Assembly: GCA_013003215.1 (NCBI GenBank)
Contig: JABDKD010000199.1
Span: 1 to 35,669 of the forward strand
Source of the DNA: Pyrinomonadaceae bacterium
Lineage (GTDB): Bacteria > Acidobacteriota > Blastocatellia > Pyrinomonadales > Pyrinomonadaceae
Length of the DNA stretch: 35,669 bases
Direction of reading: 5' to 3'
The translations under genes and the position numbers were made by a program. Positions 8,672-17,345 of the stretch are shown piece by piece. Every line of letters begins with the position of its first letter. Position 1 is the stretch's first letter. Under the pieces are notes generated by a model, which was not told where the DNA came from, made no database searches, and saw only the letters and a list, made by a program, of their open reading frames with translations.

Positions 8672-9277
8672 ATGGCGAAGAAATTTGACACAAATCCACT
8701 GGATCCGGATTTTCCGGAAAAGGTTAGAGAGACCCAGACGCAGACACTTGATAGCGGAACTGCGGCTACCCGTGCATTTGAGGAGCCGGCGGTAACGGAA
8801 GAACAGACGCGAAAGTTTGATGAAGTTGATTTGAACGAATTTGCGACCGAGCCGCTAAAGCAGCCGATGGTTCCACTCGCCTCCGAAGAAAAACCCGAGA
8901 CCAAGAAGCACTCTATCGGAAGCGTAAGCCTGCCGGAAAATGTTTTGATGGCCTTGCCCTATATCCCCTTTGCTTACATAGGTTTAATAGCCGGGATCAT
9001 CGAATTGTTTTTTATCCCAAGGAATGAACCGAGGGTCCGTTATCACGCTGCGCAGGGCGTTGCCGCTCACATCGGTATCGCATTGGTGTCTATGATCCTC
9101 GGAATTGCTGCGGCAGCATCTGATCTGGCCGGCACCGCGTCTGCGATTTTTGGTGTGATCACGACTATCATGCTGATCGTCTTCGCATTCAAGGCCTGGC
9201 AAGGGAAGCCCATTCATATTGAAACGGTAGAGAGTCTTACAGATTGGCTCGAAGAGAAGATCACTCCACAGAAGTAA
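8672..9277 (+). CDS. DUF4870-like small membrane protein
   Basis: A 201-residue protein from the ATG at 8672; a GTG six bases upstream is an alternative. The first 85 residues are hydrophilic, acidic and probably disordered. The rest resembles DUF4870/Tic20-like membrane proteins: a helix at about 90-112 (VLMALPYIPFAYIGLIAGII), the conserved RVRYHAAQGVAAHIG segment, then two further helices at about 125-165. The C-terminal tail is cytosolic and charged. Function is unknown. Its stop codon overlaps the start of the next gene (TAATG), so the two are translationally coupled and likely act together. Confidence 0.72.
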   Translation: MAKKFDTNPLDPDFPEKVRETQTQTLDSGTAATRAFEEPAVTEEQTRKFDEVDLNEFATEPLKQPMVPLASEEKPETKKHSIGSVSLPENVLMALPYIPFAYIGLIAGIIELFFIPRNEPRVRYHAAQGVAAHIGIALVSMILGIAAAASDLAGTASAIFGVITTIMLIVFAFKAWQGKPIHIETVESLTDWLEEKITPQK

Positions 9278-9723
9278 TGTATTGTCCAAATTGTGCAAAC
9301 GAAGTGAATCCGGATCTGCATTATTGCAATGGTTGCGGATTCAGACTCGGAGAAGACCCAAAGGCTCCCGGCAAGTCTTTCATAGGAAACGTAACAACCG
9401 GTGCGAGCTTTGTGGGTATGGCAGGACTCATCGCTTTTATATTTGTCCTGAAGATGATGCTCGAATGGAGGACAGATCCGGCCTTGATGGTAATCATTTC
9501 TCTTGGATACCTGGCCACCGTGTTTGGCATCTGTGCTTACACTCTCAGCTTTATAAAGGTATTTCATAAATCAGAGTCGAGTGATGTACAGATCCGTCGC
9601 CCTTCACAGCCTGAGCTTTCAGGGAAAGACACCAACAGACTTGAAGAGGCGAGGCAACAGCCTGCCAGCGTCATAGACAACACCACTCGAACCCTGGATG
9701 AAGTTCAACTCGAACGTGATTGA
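9277..9723 (+). CDS. Zinc-ribbon membrane protein
   Basis: A 148-residue protein starting at the ATG that overlaps the previous stop by one base. An N-terminal zinc ribbon is clear: CPNC at residues 3-6 and CNGC about 13 residues later, four cysteines in two CxxC knuckles. Two hydrophobic helices follow at about 48-68 and 75-97. The C-terminal 50 residues are hydrophilic with Arg/Glu/Gln clusters. Such zinc-ribbon plus two-helix proteins are common and uncharacterised. Coupling to the DUF4870-like gene suggests a shared membrane role, which is inference. Confidence 0.75.
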   Translation: MYCPNCANEVNPDLHYCNGCGFRLGEDPKAPGKSFIGNVTTGASFVGMAGLIAFIFVLKMMLEWRTDPALMVIISLGYLATVFGICAYTLSFIKVFHKSESSDVQIRRPSQPELSGKDTNRLEEARQQPASVIDNTTRTLDEVQLERD

Positions 9724-10347
9724 TCAATAGGAAAGCCCCGGAGCCTTCCCGATACTGCCTTCGTCACCGATTTGCCCCAGGAGAAAATGAGCCACGTCAG
9801 CAACCGAGATTTTCAGTTCCAAATCCTCGTCTTGCTCAAACTCCCCACTCTTGTATTCTCCGGTCAGTAATCCATCAGTGAATGCCCCCGGCCTAACGAG
9901 CGTCCAATCAAGACCGCTTTTTCGTACTATCCTTTCTTGTTCTTCGTGATCTGCAAACGCGGATCTGAGCACCAACCCGAACATAATGTACTTCCAGAAG
10001 AAGTTTAGCGTCGAATAGCTGTCGCCCGCGCCAAGTGTCGACTGAACAATGAGTCGTTTTACACCGTTCGCTTTCATGGAATTGATTACTAACTCAGTAC
10101 CCTTTGCTCTCACCTTTCCTTTCCGGCCGTCACCAAGTACTACGATCACTGCGTCCTTACCCTTTACGGTTCGGTTAACATCATCCACATCAAAAACATC
10201 TCCCGTCTTCAATTGCAGGTTTTGATGAGTCTGTTCAACTTTTGATGTATCTCGAACGAGTGCCGTTACCTCATGCCCGGCTTCCAAAGCCTGTTTCGTC
10301 AATTCTTGTCCTACTTTTCCTGTTGCTCCAAATATCGCCAAATTCAT
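9724..10347 (-). CDS. NAD(P)-binding atypical SDR oxidoreductase
   Basis: A 207-residue protein of the NAD(P)H-binding atypical SDR group (SDR_a5, related to flavin/biliverdin reductase B). The dinucleotide motif GATGKVG is at residues 7-13, preceded by the first strand MNLAIF. VTALVRD (second strand), DAVIVVLGDG and the LIVQSTLGAG region follow the family order. The start at 10347 is chosen because a strong GGAGG lies just upstream and the Rossmann strand begins there; a longer reading would only add residues encoded by the operator region. The gene diverges from a tetR gene across a palindromic operator, so it is probably that regulator's target and may detoxify a small quinone or aldehyde. 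Confidence 0.82.
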   Translation of the reverse strand: MNLAIFGATGKVGQELTKQALEAGHEVTALVRDTSKVEQTHQNLQLKTGDVFDVDDVNRTVKGKDAVIVVLGDGRKGKVRAKGTELVINSMKANGVKRLIVQSTLGAGDSYSTLNFFWKYIMFGLVLRSAFADHEEQERIVRKSGLDWTLVRPGAFTDGLLTGEYKSGEFEQDEDLELKISVADVAHFLLGQIGDEGSIGKAPGLSY

Positions 10348-10372
10348 AATTGCGTCCTCCAGATAATGATTT

Positions 10373-10406
10373 ACTTTACACGGTGTCAATTGACACTATG
10401 TAAAGT
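10373..10406. promoter_or_regulatory. Palindromic TetR operator between the SDR and tetR genes
   Basis: ACTTTACA, two bases, the perfect palindrome GTGTCAATTGACAC, two bases, then TGTAAAGT form a 34-bp dyad with 15 of 17 paired positions. The palindrome supplies TTGACA on both strands, so it overlaps the -35 boxes of both divergent promoters. A weaker dyad (GACACCATGTC) covers the tetR start codon. Binding of the adjacent TetR protein would repress both genes. Confidence 0.8.
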
Positions 10407-10417
10407 TACGCTATACT
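10390..10417 (+). promoter_or_regulatory. tetR promoter giving a leaderless mRNA
   Basis: TTGACA (10390-10395), a 16-bp spacer and TATACT (10412-10417) form a near-consensus promoter. The ATG at 10425 is 8 bases past the -10 box, where transcription should start, and no Shine-Dalgarno fits. The transcript is therefore probably leaderless. Confidence 0.6.
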
Positions 10418-10424
10418 AGACACC

Positions 10425-11018
10425 ATGTCAAGTGAAAAGACCGATACCCGGACGAAAATCCTCGAGGCCACGAGAAAACTGATGATGGAGAACATCGGAT
10501 CGGGAGTAAAGATGATTGATATTGCCGGAGAAGCAGGAGTATCGCGACAGGCCTTATATCTGCATTTCGATTCGCGCTCGGAATTGCTGATTGCCGCTAC
10601 GAAGCACCTGGATGAAAAACTAGGAGTTTCGGAAAGGTATTCGGTTGTCGACGATACGAATAGTGGAATAGACAGGCTCGATGCGCTCGTAGAATTCTGG
10701 GGAAATTACTTACCGCATATCCATGGCATTGCAAAGGCTCTTTATTCCTCACGTGAATCCGACGAAGCCGCTGCGGCGGCATGGAAAGACCGGATGGACG
10801 TGGTCAAACGTGAATGCCGGAATGCAATCATCGGGCTCAAGAAAGATGGATTACTGCGAAGTGAATGGTCGCAGAAGGACGCGACCGAGTTTCTTTGGGC
10901 GATGTTGTCGTTTCCAAATTGGGAACTTCTTCGTTTTGAAAGCGGGTGGTCGGTGAAGAAGTATGTTTCTAGAACTCAAGTTGCGGCCAAACAAACTTTC
11001 GTGAAGGAAGGATGCTAG
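10425..11018 (+). CDS. TetR/AcrR family transcriptional regulator
   Basis: A 197-residue TetR-family repressor. The N-terminal helix-turn-helix is clear: RTKILEATRKLM (helix 1), MIDIAGEAGVSRQALYLHF (helices 2-3, about 26-44), followed by the usual SRSELL. The C-terminal ligand-binding domain (about 60-197) is divergent, as normal, and does not reveal the ligand. It faces the SDR oxidoreductase gene across a 34-bp palindrome, so it likely controls both itself and that gene. A longer start is not possible given the promoter position. Confidence 0.9.
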   Translation: MSSEKTDTRTKILEATRKLMMENIGSGVKMIDIAGEAGVSRQALYLHFDSRSELLIAATKHLDEKLGVSERYSVVDDTNSGIDRLDALVEFWGNYLPHIHGIAKALYSSRESDEAAAAAWKDRMDVVKRECRNAIIGLKKDGLLRSEWSQKDATEFLWAMLSFPNWELLRFESGWSVKKYVSRTQVAAKQTFVKEGC

Positions 11019-11196
11019 ACAATGCGAGAAGACGTCCGGAAAATGCGAGAAAATCTGTTAAGTCATTCTTCTGGACAATCTTCTTTTTATCGTTGTTTGC
11101 ATTTTGTATCTTGCCAGCGATTTCCTGTTGGTCTGGAAATTCTACTGGGGCGATAAGGATGGTCCACCGGGAAAGTAATCCCGAGGTTCTCTATGA

Positions 11197-11856
11197 CTAC
11201 TTCTTCTTGCTGTGTTTGATAAACGATGCCTCGGTCAAATACACATTCAGCTCACAAATGTCCTTTACGTAATCCCCAATCCGTTCGAGATGCTTGGCTA
11301 CAAAAAGCAAATGCGCTGCTCCGTTCGTAAGTGCAGGATGCTCGATCATCATCTCGATCAATTCACCAAAGACCTTGTCATACGCACGGTCTATTTCCTT
11401 ATCTCTTTTGATAACCTGTCTTGAAAGCTCGCCGTCCTCAGTTGTAAACGCATTGAGTGAATCCGAAAGCATTTCCCCGGCAACTTCCGCCATAAACGGA
11501 AGGTCAACAAACTCCCGGTGCTGCGGTTCGTTGTTCAGAACCAGTGCAGCTTCGGCGATATTTGCCGCGTGGTCAGCAATCCTCTCAAGTACAGGCGTGA
11601 TCTTCGCAACGGAAATAACAAATCGCAGATCGTAAGCCGCGGGTTGGTAGCGGGCGATGATCTCGATACAAAGACGGTCTATCTCAAGTTCCATCTTATT
11701 TACGATCTTGTCGTCCTTCACTACCTTCTTTGCAAGCTTGCTGTCGCGGCCGGTCAAAGCCTGCATGGCATTTCGAAGCGCACTCTCGGTGGTTCCTCCA
11801 AGAAGAAGAAGCTTGTCCCTCAGTATGCCTAATTGTTCGTCAATTAATCGTTCCAT
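11197..11856 (-). CDS. phoU: Phosphate signalling accessory protein PhoU
   Basis: A 219-residue PhoU with two tandem three-helix repeats. Each repeat carries the metal-binding E/DxxxD pattern: KMELEIDRLCIEIIA in the first half and KRDKEIDRAYDKVFGELI in the second. The family signature RFVISVAKITPVLERIADHAANIAE lies near residues 78-102 (quoted in parts here as RFVISVAK and ERIADHAANIAE), and LERIGDYVKDI mirrors it near the C terminus. PhoU links the Pst transporter to the PhoR/PhoB kinase system and damps phosphate uptake when phosphate is plentiful. It is the last gene of the pst operon, 60 nt after pstB. No two-component genes lie nearby. Confidence 0.95.
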   Translation of the reverse strand: MERLIDEQLGILRDKLLLLGGTTESALRNAMQALTGRDSKLAKKVVKDDKIVNKMELEIDRLCIEIIARYQPAAYDLRFVISVAKITPVLERIADHAANIAEAALVLNNEPQHREFVDLPFMAEVAGEMLSDSLNAFTTEDGELSRQVIKRDKEIDRAYDKVFGELIEMMIEHPALTNGAAHLLFVAKHLERIGDYVKDICELNVYLTEASFIKHSKKK

Positions 11857-11916
11857 TTGAAAACGCTACTATAACTTCTCACAAACCCAAAATATTGCAA
11901 TATTTGAGTTAACTCT

Positions 11917-12675
11917 TCACCCAAACCGACCGGTAATATAGTCCTCGGTTAACTTCTCGTCCGGATGAGTAAACATCCTTTCCGTCGGATTCACCTCTAT
12001 CAACTTGCCCAGCATGAAGAATGCGGTCCGGTCTGAGACGCGTGCCGCCTGCTGCATGTTGTGCGTAACGATCGCAATCGTATAATGCTCTTTCAGCTCA
12101 ACAACCAACTCCTCGATCTTTTGTGTCGCGATCGGATCAAGCGCCGATGCTGGTTCGTCCATCAAGATGACCTCAGGCTGTACCGCCAGGGCGCGCGCTA
12201 TACAAAGCCTTTGCTGCTGACCTCCGGACAGTCCGAATGCAGAGGTATTCAAGCGGTCCTTGACCTCGTCCCATAACGCCGAGTCTTTTAGCGCTTTTTC
12301 GACCCGTTCCTCAAGATCGGTCTTGTCTTTGTGCATCCGGTTAATTCGAATTCCATATGCTACGTTCTCAAAAATCGTTTTCGGAAAAGGATTTGATTTC
12401 TGAAACACCATTCCCACCTTTCTTCTAAGTGCAACAACATCAGTCTTGGGCGCATAAATGTCCTTGCCATCAATTTTTACCGTTCCCGACACTTTCGCAA
12501 TCGGGATTGTGTCATTCATACGGTTCAGAACACGCAAAAACGTAGATTTACCACACCCGGAGGGACCGATAAACGCCATCACCTGCCGTTCCGGTATCTT
12601 CAAAGAAATATCGAACAGCGCCTGATCGGCACCATAGAAGAAATTCAGATTTTTAATGTTTATCTTGCTTCCCAT
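11917..12675 (-). CDS. pstB: Phosphate ABC transporter ATP-binding protein PstB
   Basis: A 252-residue ATPase of the high-affinity phosphate importer. Walker A GPSGCGKS is at residues 37-44, the Q-loop at VFQKSNPFP, the signature LSGGQQQR near 152, Walker [14 protein letters not shown] near 172 and the switch histidine in [20 protein letters not shown] and the [14 protein letters not shown] segment are diagnostic for PstB rather than other ABC ATPases. It follows pstA by 7 nt. Length equals the family norm. Confidence 0.97.
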   Translation of the reverse strand: MGSKINIKNLNFFYGADQALFDISLKIPERQVMAFIGPSGCGKSTFLRVLNRMNDTIPIAKVSGTVKIDGKDIYAPKTDVVALRRKVGMVFQKSNPFPKTIFENVAYGIRINRMHKDKTDLEERVEKALKDSALWDEVKDRLNTSAFGLSGGQQQRLCIARALAVQPEVILMDEPASALDPIATQKIEELVVELKEHYTIAIVTHNMQQAARVSDRTAFFMLGKLIEVNPTERMFTHPDEKLTEDYITGRFG

Positions 12676-12682
12676 AAACGCG

Positions 12683-13522
12683 TTAGTACTTCTTCTTCGT
12701 AAACATCCTTACAATAATGTTGATTATAAGTATGAGTCCAACCAATATCAGTGTCGCTGCCCAAGCCATCTGATGCTCCACCTCGAATGGCCCGGTCGCG
12801 AAATTGTAGATCTGTACCGTAAGCGATGACATCGGTTGGTCCACATAAAAATTATAGAAACGGCTATTCAAAGCCGTAAATAAAAGCGGTGCGGTTTCAC
12901 CCGAAATACGCGCTATTGCAAGCATCGCACCTGTCGCGATTCCGGAGGCGGCCGCAGGTAAAACGATATTCCAGGTAACTCTCCATTGAGGCGCGCCAAG
13001 AGCGAGCGCGCCTTCGCGCATTGATTTGGGAACGAGTCGAATCATCTCTTCGGTGGTTCGCGCTACGATTGGGATCATAATGATTGCAAGTGAAAGACTC
13101 CCTGCAAAACCTGACTGTCGCGTCATCGGCAATACGATAAGGGTGTAAACAAAGATTCCTACGATGATGGACGGAACGCCTATCAGCGTGTCCGCAAAAA
13201 ATCGCACGGTTGTGCCAAACCACTTGTCGCCAAACTCAGCGAGGTATACTCCGGCACCAATTCCGATCGGCAGGCCTATCAGCGACGCGAGGACCGTCAT
13301 GATCCCCGAACCGACGATCGCGTTCCCAATTCCCCCGCCTTCGCCGACGGGTTTTGGTGTCTCGGTTAGAAACTCCCAGCTTATCGCCGAGAAACCTCTG
13401 TAGGCTATATAAGCGAGGATAATCACAAGTATGGCGATCACAAATGTCGCGCACGCTGCTGTAAGCGACGTCATTACACCACTTACGAACTTTCTTCTGT
13501 TGTGCGCAATATCATTCGCCAT
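12683..13522 (-). CDS. pstA: Phosphate ABC transporter permease PstA
   Basis: A 279-residue inner-membrane permease with about six helices. The EAA-loop region appears as [30 protein letters not shown]. The N-terminal membrane helix (about 17-40) and the [15 protein letters not shown] segment are typical of PstA. The start at 13522 is preferred because it begins just after the pstC stop (one-base gap) and matches the usual PstA N terminus; a longer reading would run back into pstC. It pairs with PstC to form the phosphate channel. Confidence 0.95.
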   Translation of the reverse strand: MANDIAHNRRKFVSGVMTSLTAACATFVIAILVIILAYIAYRGFSAISWEFLTETPKPVGEGGGIGNAIVGSGIMTVLASLIGLPIGIGAGVYLAEFGDKWFGTTVRFFADTLIGVPSIIVGIFVYTLIVLPMTRQSGFAGSLSLAIIMIPIVARTTEEMIRLVPKSMREGALALGAPQWRVTWNIVLPAAASGIATGAMLAIARISGETAPLLFTALNSRFYNFYVDQPMSSLTVQIYNFATGPFEVEHQMAWAATLILVGLILIINIIVRMFTKKKY

Positions 13523-13523
13523 T

Positions 13524-14444
13524 TCAGTGACCCGTCTGCCGTTTTGCCACGCGCAGAACAAGCAATTTCGCCAACGCGTTAACAATAAATGTAACCAGGA
13601 AGAGTACCAGCCCCATTTCAATAAGGGCGCTCATATAGAGCTTGTCGGTCGCTTCCGCAAAGTTAGCCGCCAGTACTGATGCAATCGTATAAGCCGGTTC
13701 AAACAATGAGGCCGATATTTGTGGCGAGTTTCCGATTACCATCGTCACTGCCATCGTCTCACCGAGGGCACGGCCAAGCCCCAAGACAACTGCCCCAGCA
13801 ATTCCTGAAGCTGCGTTACCCAGCACGATTACAGTTGTCTCCCATTTTGTCGCTCCGAGCGCCAATGCGGCTTCCCGCTGAGCTGTCGGAACGACTTCAA
13901 GAACATCCCTTACAACGGCGGTAACTATGGGAGTGACCATCAAGGCCATGATTATCCCGCCTGTCAGCATGCCGATCCCGGTTAGACGACCCTGGAAGAG
14001 CGGAATAAAACCGAAATAGTTCTGGAGAAACGGCCCCAGATACACGCGTATGAAAGGTGCCAGGACAAAGATTCCCCAGAGGCCGTAAACTACAGATGGG
14101 ATCGCGGCGAGGAGCTCGACCATGAACGCGATCGGGCGGGCTATTCTCGCCGGGGCCTGTTCCACTAGGAAGATAGCGATTCCAAGTGAAAGTGGCACCG
14201 CCAGTATCAATGCGATCAACGACGATACTATCGTGCCGTAGATAAACGGAAGGGCACCATAGATATCAGAAGCAGGAAGCCAGCGCGAACCGGTGAGAAA
14301 CCCGAAACCAAACTCACGAATGGTCGGTATCGAGTTCTGCACCATCATAGCGATCATCGCAGCAACGATAACTAGTATCGTTGCTGCGAATATGATCAAT
14401 ATGGTTCGGAAGACACTGTCTCCGATTGTTCCGGTTTTCGACAA
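13524..14444 (-). CDS. pstC: Phosphate ABC transporter permease PstC
   Basis: A 306-residue permease with about six membrane helices. The conserved FGFGFLTGSRWLPASDIYGALPFIYGT region follows the first helix (quoted in parts: FLTGSRW, YGALPFIYGT). The EAA-type loop reads TAQREAALALGATKWETT, and GRALGETMAVTMVIGN near residue 235 is diagnostic of PstC. It starts 6 nt after the pstS stop, consistent with a pstSCAB-phoU operon. Confidence 0.95.
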   Translation of the reverse strand: MSKTGTIGDSVFRTILIIFAATILVIVAAMIAMMVQNSIPTIREFGFGFLTGSRWLPASDIYGALPFIYGTIVSSLIALILAVPLSLGIAIFLVEQAPARIARPIAFMVELLAAIPSVVYGLWGIFVLAPFIRVYLGPFLQNYFGFIPLFQGRLTGIGMLTGGIIMALMVTPIVTAVVRDVLEVVPTAQREAALALGATKWETTVIVLGNAASGIAGAVVLGLGRALGETMAVTMVIGNSPQISASLFEPAYTIASVLAANFAEATDKLYMSALIEMGLVLFLVTFIVNALAKLLVLRVAKRQTGH

Positions 14445-14450
14445 GCCTCT

Positions 14451-15530
14451 TTACGCTCCTGTTCTCAGCTTCTTCCCACCGGACTCAATTGTGTCGATCT
14501 TTGCCTCGACCTTCTTCAGGACCGCATCAGGCAGCGGAGCATAGTGAAGCTTTTCTGCATACTGCGAACCGTCATGCAATGCCCACCAAAGGAAATCGAC
14601 AAGCGCTTTTCCTTTTGCTGCATCCTTCTGATCCTTGAATGCAAGAATATAGGTGTAGCTCGAGATCGGATACGCGTTATCACCTTCCGCATTAGTGATC
14701 TTCATGCGCATATCATCCGGCATCGATTCAGCCGATCCTTGCGCTGCGGCTGATACGTTGGCGATAGAAGCCTCTACGAAATTGCCCGCTTTGTTCTTAA
14801 CAAGAGCGGCAGGAAGTTTGTTTTCCTTGGCAAAAGCGATCTCAACATAACCTATTGTGTTGGGAGTATTCTTAACCTGTCCCATGACACCGTCGTTACC
14901 CTTGGCACCAACACCAACGCCCTGAACCCAGTTAGGCTGTTTGCTCGGCCCTACTTTTTCTTTGAAGTCTTCAGACGTTTTCGATAGAAAATCAGTAAAC
15001 ACGGCGGTGGTTCCGCTCGAATCTGCGCGATAAACGGGGGAGATCTCTGCGTCCGGCAACTCAACGCCTTCATTGTCAGCGGCAAGTTTCGGATCGTTCC
15101 ATTTCTTGATCTCACCCAGATAAATACCGGCAATCGTGTCGGGTGTTAGCTTCAAAGGCTCTTTGACGCCTTCCAGGTTGTATGTCAAAACAACAGCACC
15201 CAAAACCGTTGGGATATGTAACAGGTCGCCGTCCGCCTTCTTCAGATCCTCATCTTTCATTGGATCATCAGACGCACCAAAGTCAGCAGTGCCCGACAAG
15301 ATCGCTTTCTGTCCGGCACCCGAACCGACCGACTGGTAGTCAATCCTTATATCTTTTTTAATTTTGCCGTACTCGTTCATCCATTTTTCATAGATCGGTT
15401 TCGGGAAACTCGCTCCCGCACCCTGCAGGCCTACTGGTCCGCCTCCGCTGCCCGTTGATTCCGGGCTGCAGCCTGCGGCAACCAAAGCTACAGACAATAG
15501 AAAAAGCACAGTTATCTTTAGATTCTTCAT
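14451..15530 (-). CDS. pstS: Phosphate-binding lipoprotein PstS
   Basis: A 359-residue periplasmic phosphate-binding protein. The signal peptide ends in a lipobox VAAGC with Cys21 as the lipidation site. Phosphate-binding segments include GAGASFPKPIYEKW (about 37-50), SVGSGAGQKAI, FGASDDPM and YRADSSGTTAVFTDFL. The protein delivers phosphate to PstC/PstA. The nearest Shine-Dalgarno (AAGGAGA) lies about 16 nt upstream of the ATG, unusually far. As first gene of the operon it is probably controlled by the Pho-box-like site at 15589-15650. Confidence 0.96.
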   Translation of the reverse strand: MKNLKITVLFLLSVALVAAGCSPESTGSGGGPVGLQGAGASFPKPIYEKWMNEYGKIKKDIRIDYQSVGSGAGQKAILSGTADFGASDDPMKDEDLKKADGDLLHIPTVLGAVVLTYNLEGVKEPLKLTPDTIAGIYLGEIKKWNDPKLAADNEGVELPDAEISPVYRADSSGTTAVFTDFLSKTSEDFKEKVGPSKQPNWVQGVGVGAKGNDGVMGQVKNTPNTIGYVEIAFAKENKLPAALVKNKAGNFVEASIANVSAAAQGSAESMPDDMRMKITNAEGDNAYPISSYTYILAFKDQKDAAKGKALVDFLWWALHDGSQYAEKLHYAPLPDAVLKKVEAKIDTIESGGKKLRTGA

Positions 15531-15570
15531 ATAGAAATAGAATTTTCTCCTTAACTTTGTGTCGGTTTTT

Positions 15571-15585
15571 GTCCGATTCTCGGAC
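15571..15585. repeat. Inverted repeat in the pstS leader
   Basis: GTCCGA-TTC-TCGGAC is a perfect 6-bp dyad that overlaps the predicted pst transcription start. It could be an operator or a 5' mRNA hairpin. It lacks a T-tract, so it is not a terminator. Confidence 0.4.
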
Positions 15586-15588
15586 TAA

Positions 15589-15650
15589 ATTATAATGATT
15601 CTCAAAAGGCGGGAAGCGTAAAGACGCCTGATTTAACACGAAATTAACAC
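15589..15650 (-). promoter_or_regulatory. pst operon promoter with Pho-box-like direct repeat
   Basis: A perfect minus-strand -10 box TATAAT lies at 15594-15589 with no recognisable -35 box, as expected for an activator-dependent promoter. About 38 bp upstream, TTAACAC occurs twice (15633-15639 and 15644-15650) with an 11-bp period. Direct repeats with one-helical-turn spacing are the known form of PhoB/PhoP sites, and TTAACA resembles the Bacillus PhoP unit. Control by phosphate limitation is inferred. Confidence 0.5.
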
Positions 15651-15789
15651 TTTCTGAAGTTTCTAACCCAAATATTCAAAAAATTGAGTCATAAGACCTT
15701 TTTCTTCTAATTTTTGAGCTTATTTACAAGATGAGCAGCGAACAAATTCCGCTTGTCTTTCATCACACAAGGGCTCTCTAAGCTAACAA

Positions 15790-15818
15790 TTGCCATAAAA
15801 CGCACAATTGCATAAACT
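15790..15818 (+). promoter_or_regulatory. Possible promoter for the M48 protease gene
   Basis: TTGCCA (15790-15795) and TAAACT (15813-15818) are 17 bp apart. Start of transcription near 15825 would leave a leader of about 39 nt containing the GGAG Shine-Dalgarno just before the ATG at 15864. Confidence 0.4.
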
Positions 15819-15863
15819 GATCCTATTCAAACAGCTTATTAAGCAAGACCCCCCGGAGATATT

Positions 15864-17291
15864 ATGAAGAAACTACACTTGGGTAAACAGCTGACTGTGC
15901 TGACTTTAGCGTGGATGTTGCTGGTAACGCCGATGGCCGTTACTGCGCAGACGAAGATATCCATGCCAAAGAATAAGTACAAGGTTGAAGATGATGTAAA
16001 GATTGGAACCGAGTATTCGGCGAAGGTTGAGAATGATTTTCCAATATTACAGGACCGGGAATCTGGCGCTTACATTCAGGAAGTTGGAAGAAGGCTTGTG
16101 GCTTCAATTCCAAACGAGTTTGATGAGCCAAAATTTAGGTATCAATTTAAGATCGTCAACGCACGGGATATTAACGCGTTCGCCTTGCCCGCAGGTTTTC
16201 TATACGTAAACCGGGGCATGATCGAAGCAGCCAAAAACGAAGGCGAGATGGCCGGTGTTATGGCGCATGAGATTAGTCACGCTGCCCTTAGACACGGAAC
16301 GGCACAAGCAACAAAGCAGTCGAGTCTGAAGAACCAGATCCTGGGAATCGGCGCGATTCTTGGCGGCGCGATTCTGGGTGGTCAGGCTGGCGCACAACTA
16401 GGTGCAATCTTCGCGGCGGGTTATCAACTTAGATATAGCCGAAAGTATGAAACACAGGCTGATATCCTGGGCGCACGAATCATGGCCGACGCGGGGTATG
16501 ACCCACGTGACCTGGCAAACATGTTCAAGACGATTTCCGGTCAGAGCGAGGGTGGACGCCCTCCCGAATGGTTGAGTTCGCACCCTGACCCGGATAAGCG
16601 TTTTGCCACAATTAACCGTGAGGCTGAATTGCTTCGCGTTTCACCCAATCCGATTAAGTCGACACGCGGATTCACGCGAATTCAAGCGAAATTCCGTGAG
16701 ATGCCGCGTGCGAAATCGATGGCTGAAATTGAGAAAGAAGCCAAGAACCGGCAAAGCGGTGGAACCACGGGACAATCGACCGGTATGGAGAACGGCCGGT
16801 ACACTCAGCGTGTCGGATATCCGTCTTCACGAACGGTAAGCTATAACGCCGGCGTCGTAAGATTCAGAGTTCCCAGCAACTGGAAAAATTTCCCGGGCCA
16901 GAGCGATATCTGGTTTGCGCCTGAAGGGGCATACGGAAAGGATGGAATCACGCATGGTTCGCTGGTAGGTGCTTATAAAACCCAGCAAAGGACTCTGGAA
17001 AGAGCAACCGAGGAGTATGTGAAAGGTATTCTCCAGGCGAATACATATCTGCGGCAGACGACCGGGTATTCGCGATTCTCCATGAATGGAAGAAATGCCT
17101 ATGCCACTCAGATGTCTGGTCGTTCACCTGTTACCGGCAAAACCGAGTACGCCATTATTTATACGGCGATGCTTAGAAACGGAGATATGTTCTATTTTGT
17201 CGGTGTAGCTCCTTCGGCTGAAGCAAGAATTTACAATCGAGCGTTCAATAATATAGTCCGCTCGATCAGATTCACCGATTATCAACAATAG
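15864..17291 (+). CDS. M48 family zinc metalloprotease, exported
   Basis: A 475-residue periplasmic protease. A signal peptide (residues 1-29, ending AVTAQ) precedes the M48 peptidase domain. The zinc motif HEISH lies at 135-139, the third ligand is E196 in ETQADILGARIM, and the family motifs INAFALPAGFLYVNRGM and SSHPDPDKRFATI are present. This resembles the BepA/YfgC and Oma1-like group involved in outer-membrane quality control. Instead of TPR repeats, a roughly 200-residue C-terminal domain follows after a Gly/Ser/Thr linker (about 295-330). It is beta-rich (VRFRVPSNWKNFPGQSDIWF) and resembles domains found after M48 in related bacteria. Substrates are unknown. Confidence 0.9.
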   Translation: MKKLHLGKQLTVLTLAWMLLVTPMAVTAQTKISMPKNKYKVEDDVKIGTEYSAKVENDFPILQDRESGAYIQEVGRRLVASIPNEFDEPKFRYQFKIVNARDINAFALPAGFLYVNRGMIEAAKNEGEMAGVMAHEISHAALRHGTAQATKQSSLKNQILGIGAILGGAILGGQAGAQLGAIFAAGYQLRYSRKYETQADILGARIMADAGYDPRDLANMFKTISGQSEGGRPPEWLSSHPDPDKRFATINREAELLRVSPNPIKSTRGFTRIQAKFREMPRAKSMAEIEKEAKNRQSGGTTGQSTGMENGRYTQRVGYPSSRTVSYNAGVVRFRVPSNWKNFPGQSDIWFAPEGAYGKDGITHGSLVGAYKTQQRTLERATEEYVKGILQANTYLRQTTGYSRFSMNGRNAYATQMSGRSPVTGKTEYAIIYTAMLRNGDMFYFVGVAPSAEARIYNRAFNNIVRSIRFTDYQQ

Positions 17292-17302
17292 TAACTAACG
17301 AA

Positions 17303-17329
17303 AGCGGGACTTAGGTCCCGCTAATTTTT
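17303..17329 (+). terminator. Rho-independent terminator after the M48 gene
   Basis: AGCGGGAC (17303-17310), loop TTAG and GTCCCGCT (17315-17322) form an 8-bp stem followed by AATTTTTG. The next gene starts only 17 bp past the T-run, leaving no room for a promoter of its own downstream of the hairpin. Confidence 0.85.
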
Positions 17330-17345
17330 GCCCCTTTTCAAAACT

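Noticed and set aside
11012-11272. 86-residue plus-strand reading frame after the tetR gene, overlapping its stop
   Set aside because: It runs 76 bp into the 3' end of phoU on the opposite strand, shows no domain, and its composition in the overlap follows phoU codons. It has a purine-rich stretch before the ATG and one hydrophobic segment, so a short membrane peptide cannot be fully excluded.
15571-15585. Riboswitch or terminator in the pstS leader
   Set aside because: Only a 6-bp dyad is visible, without T-tract or conserved aptamer elements; an operator or minor hairpin is more likely.
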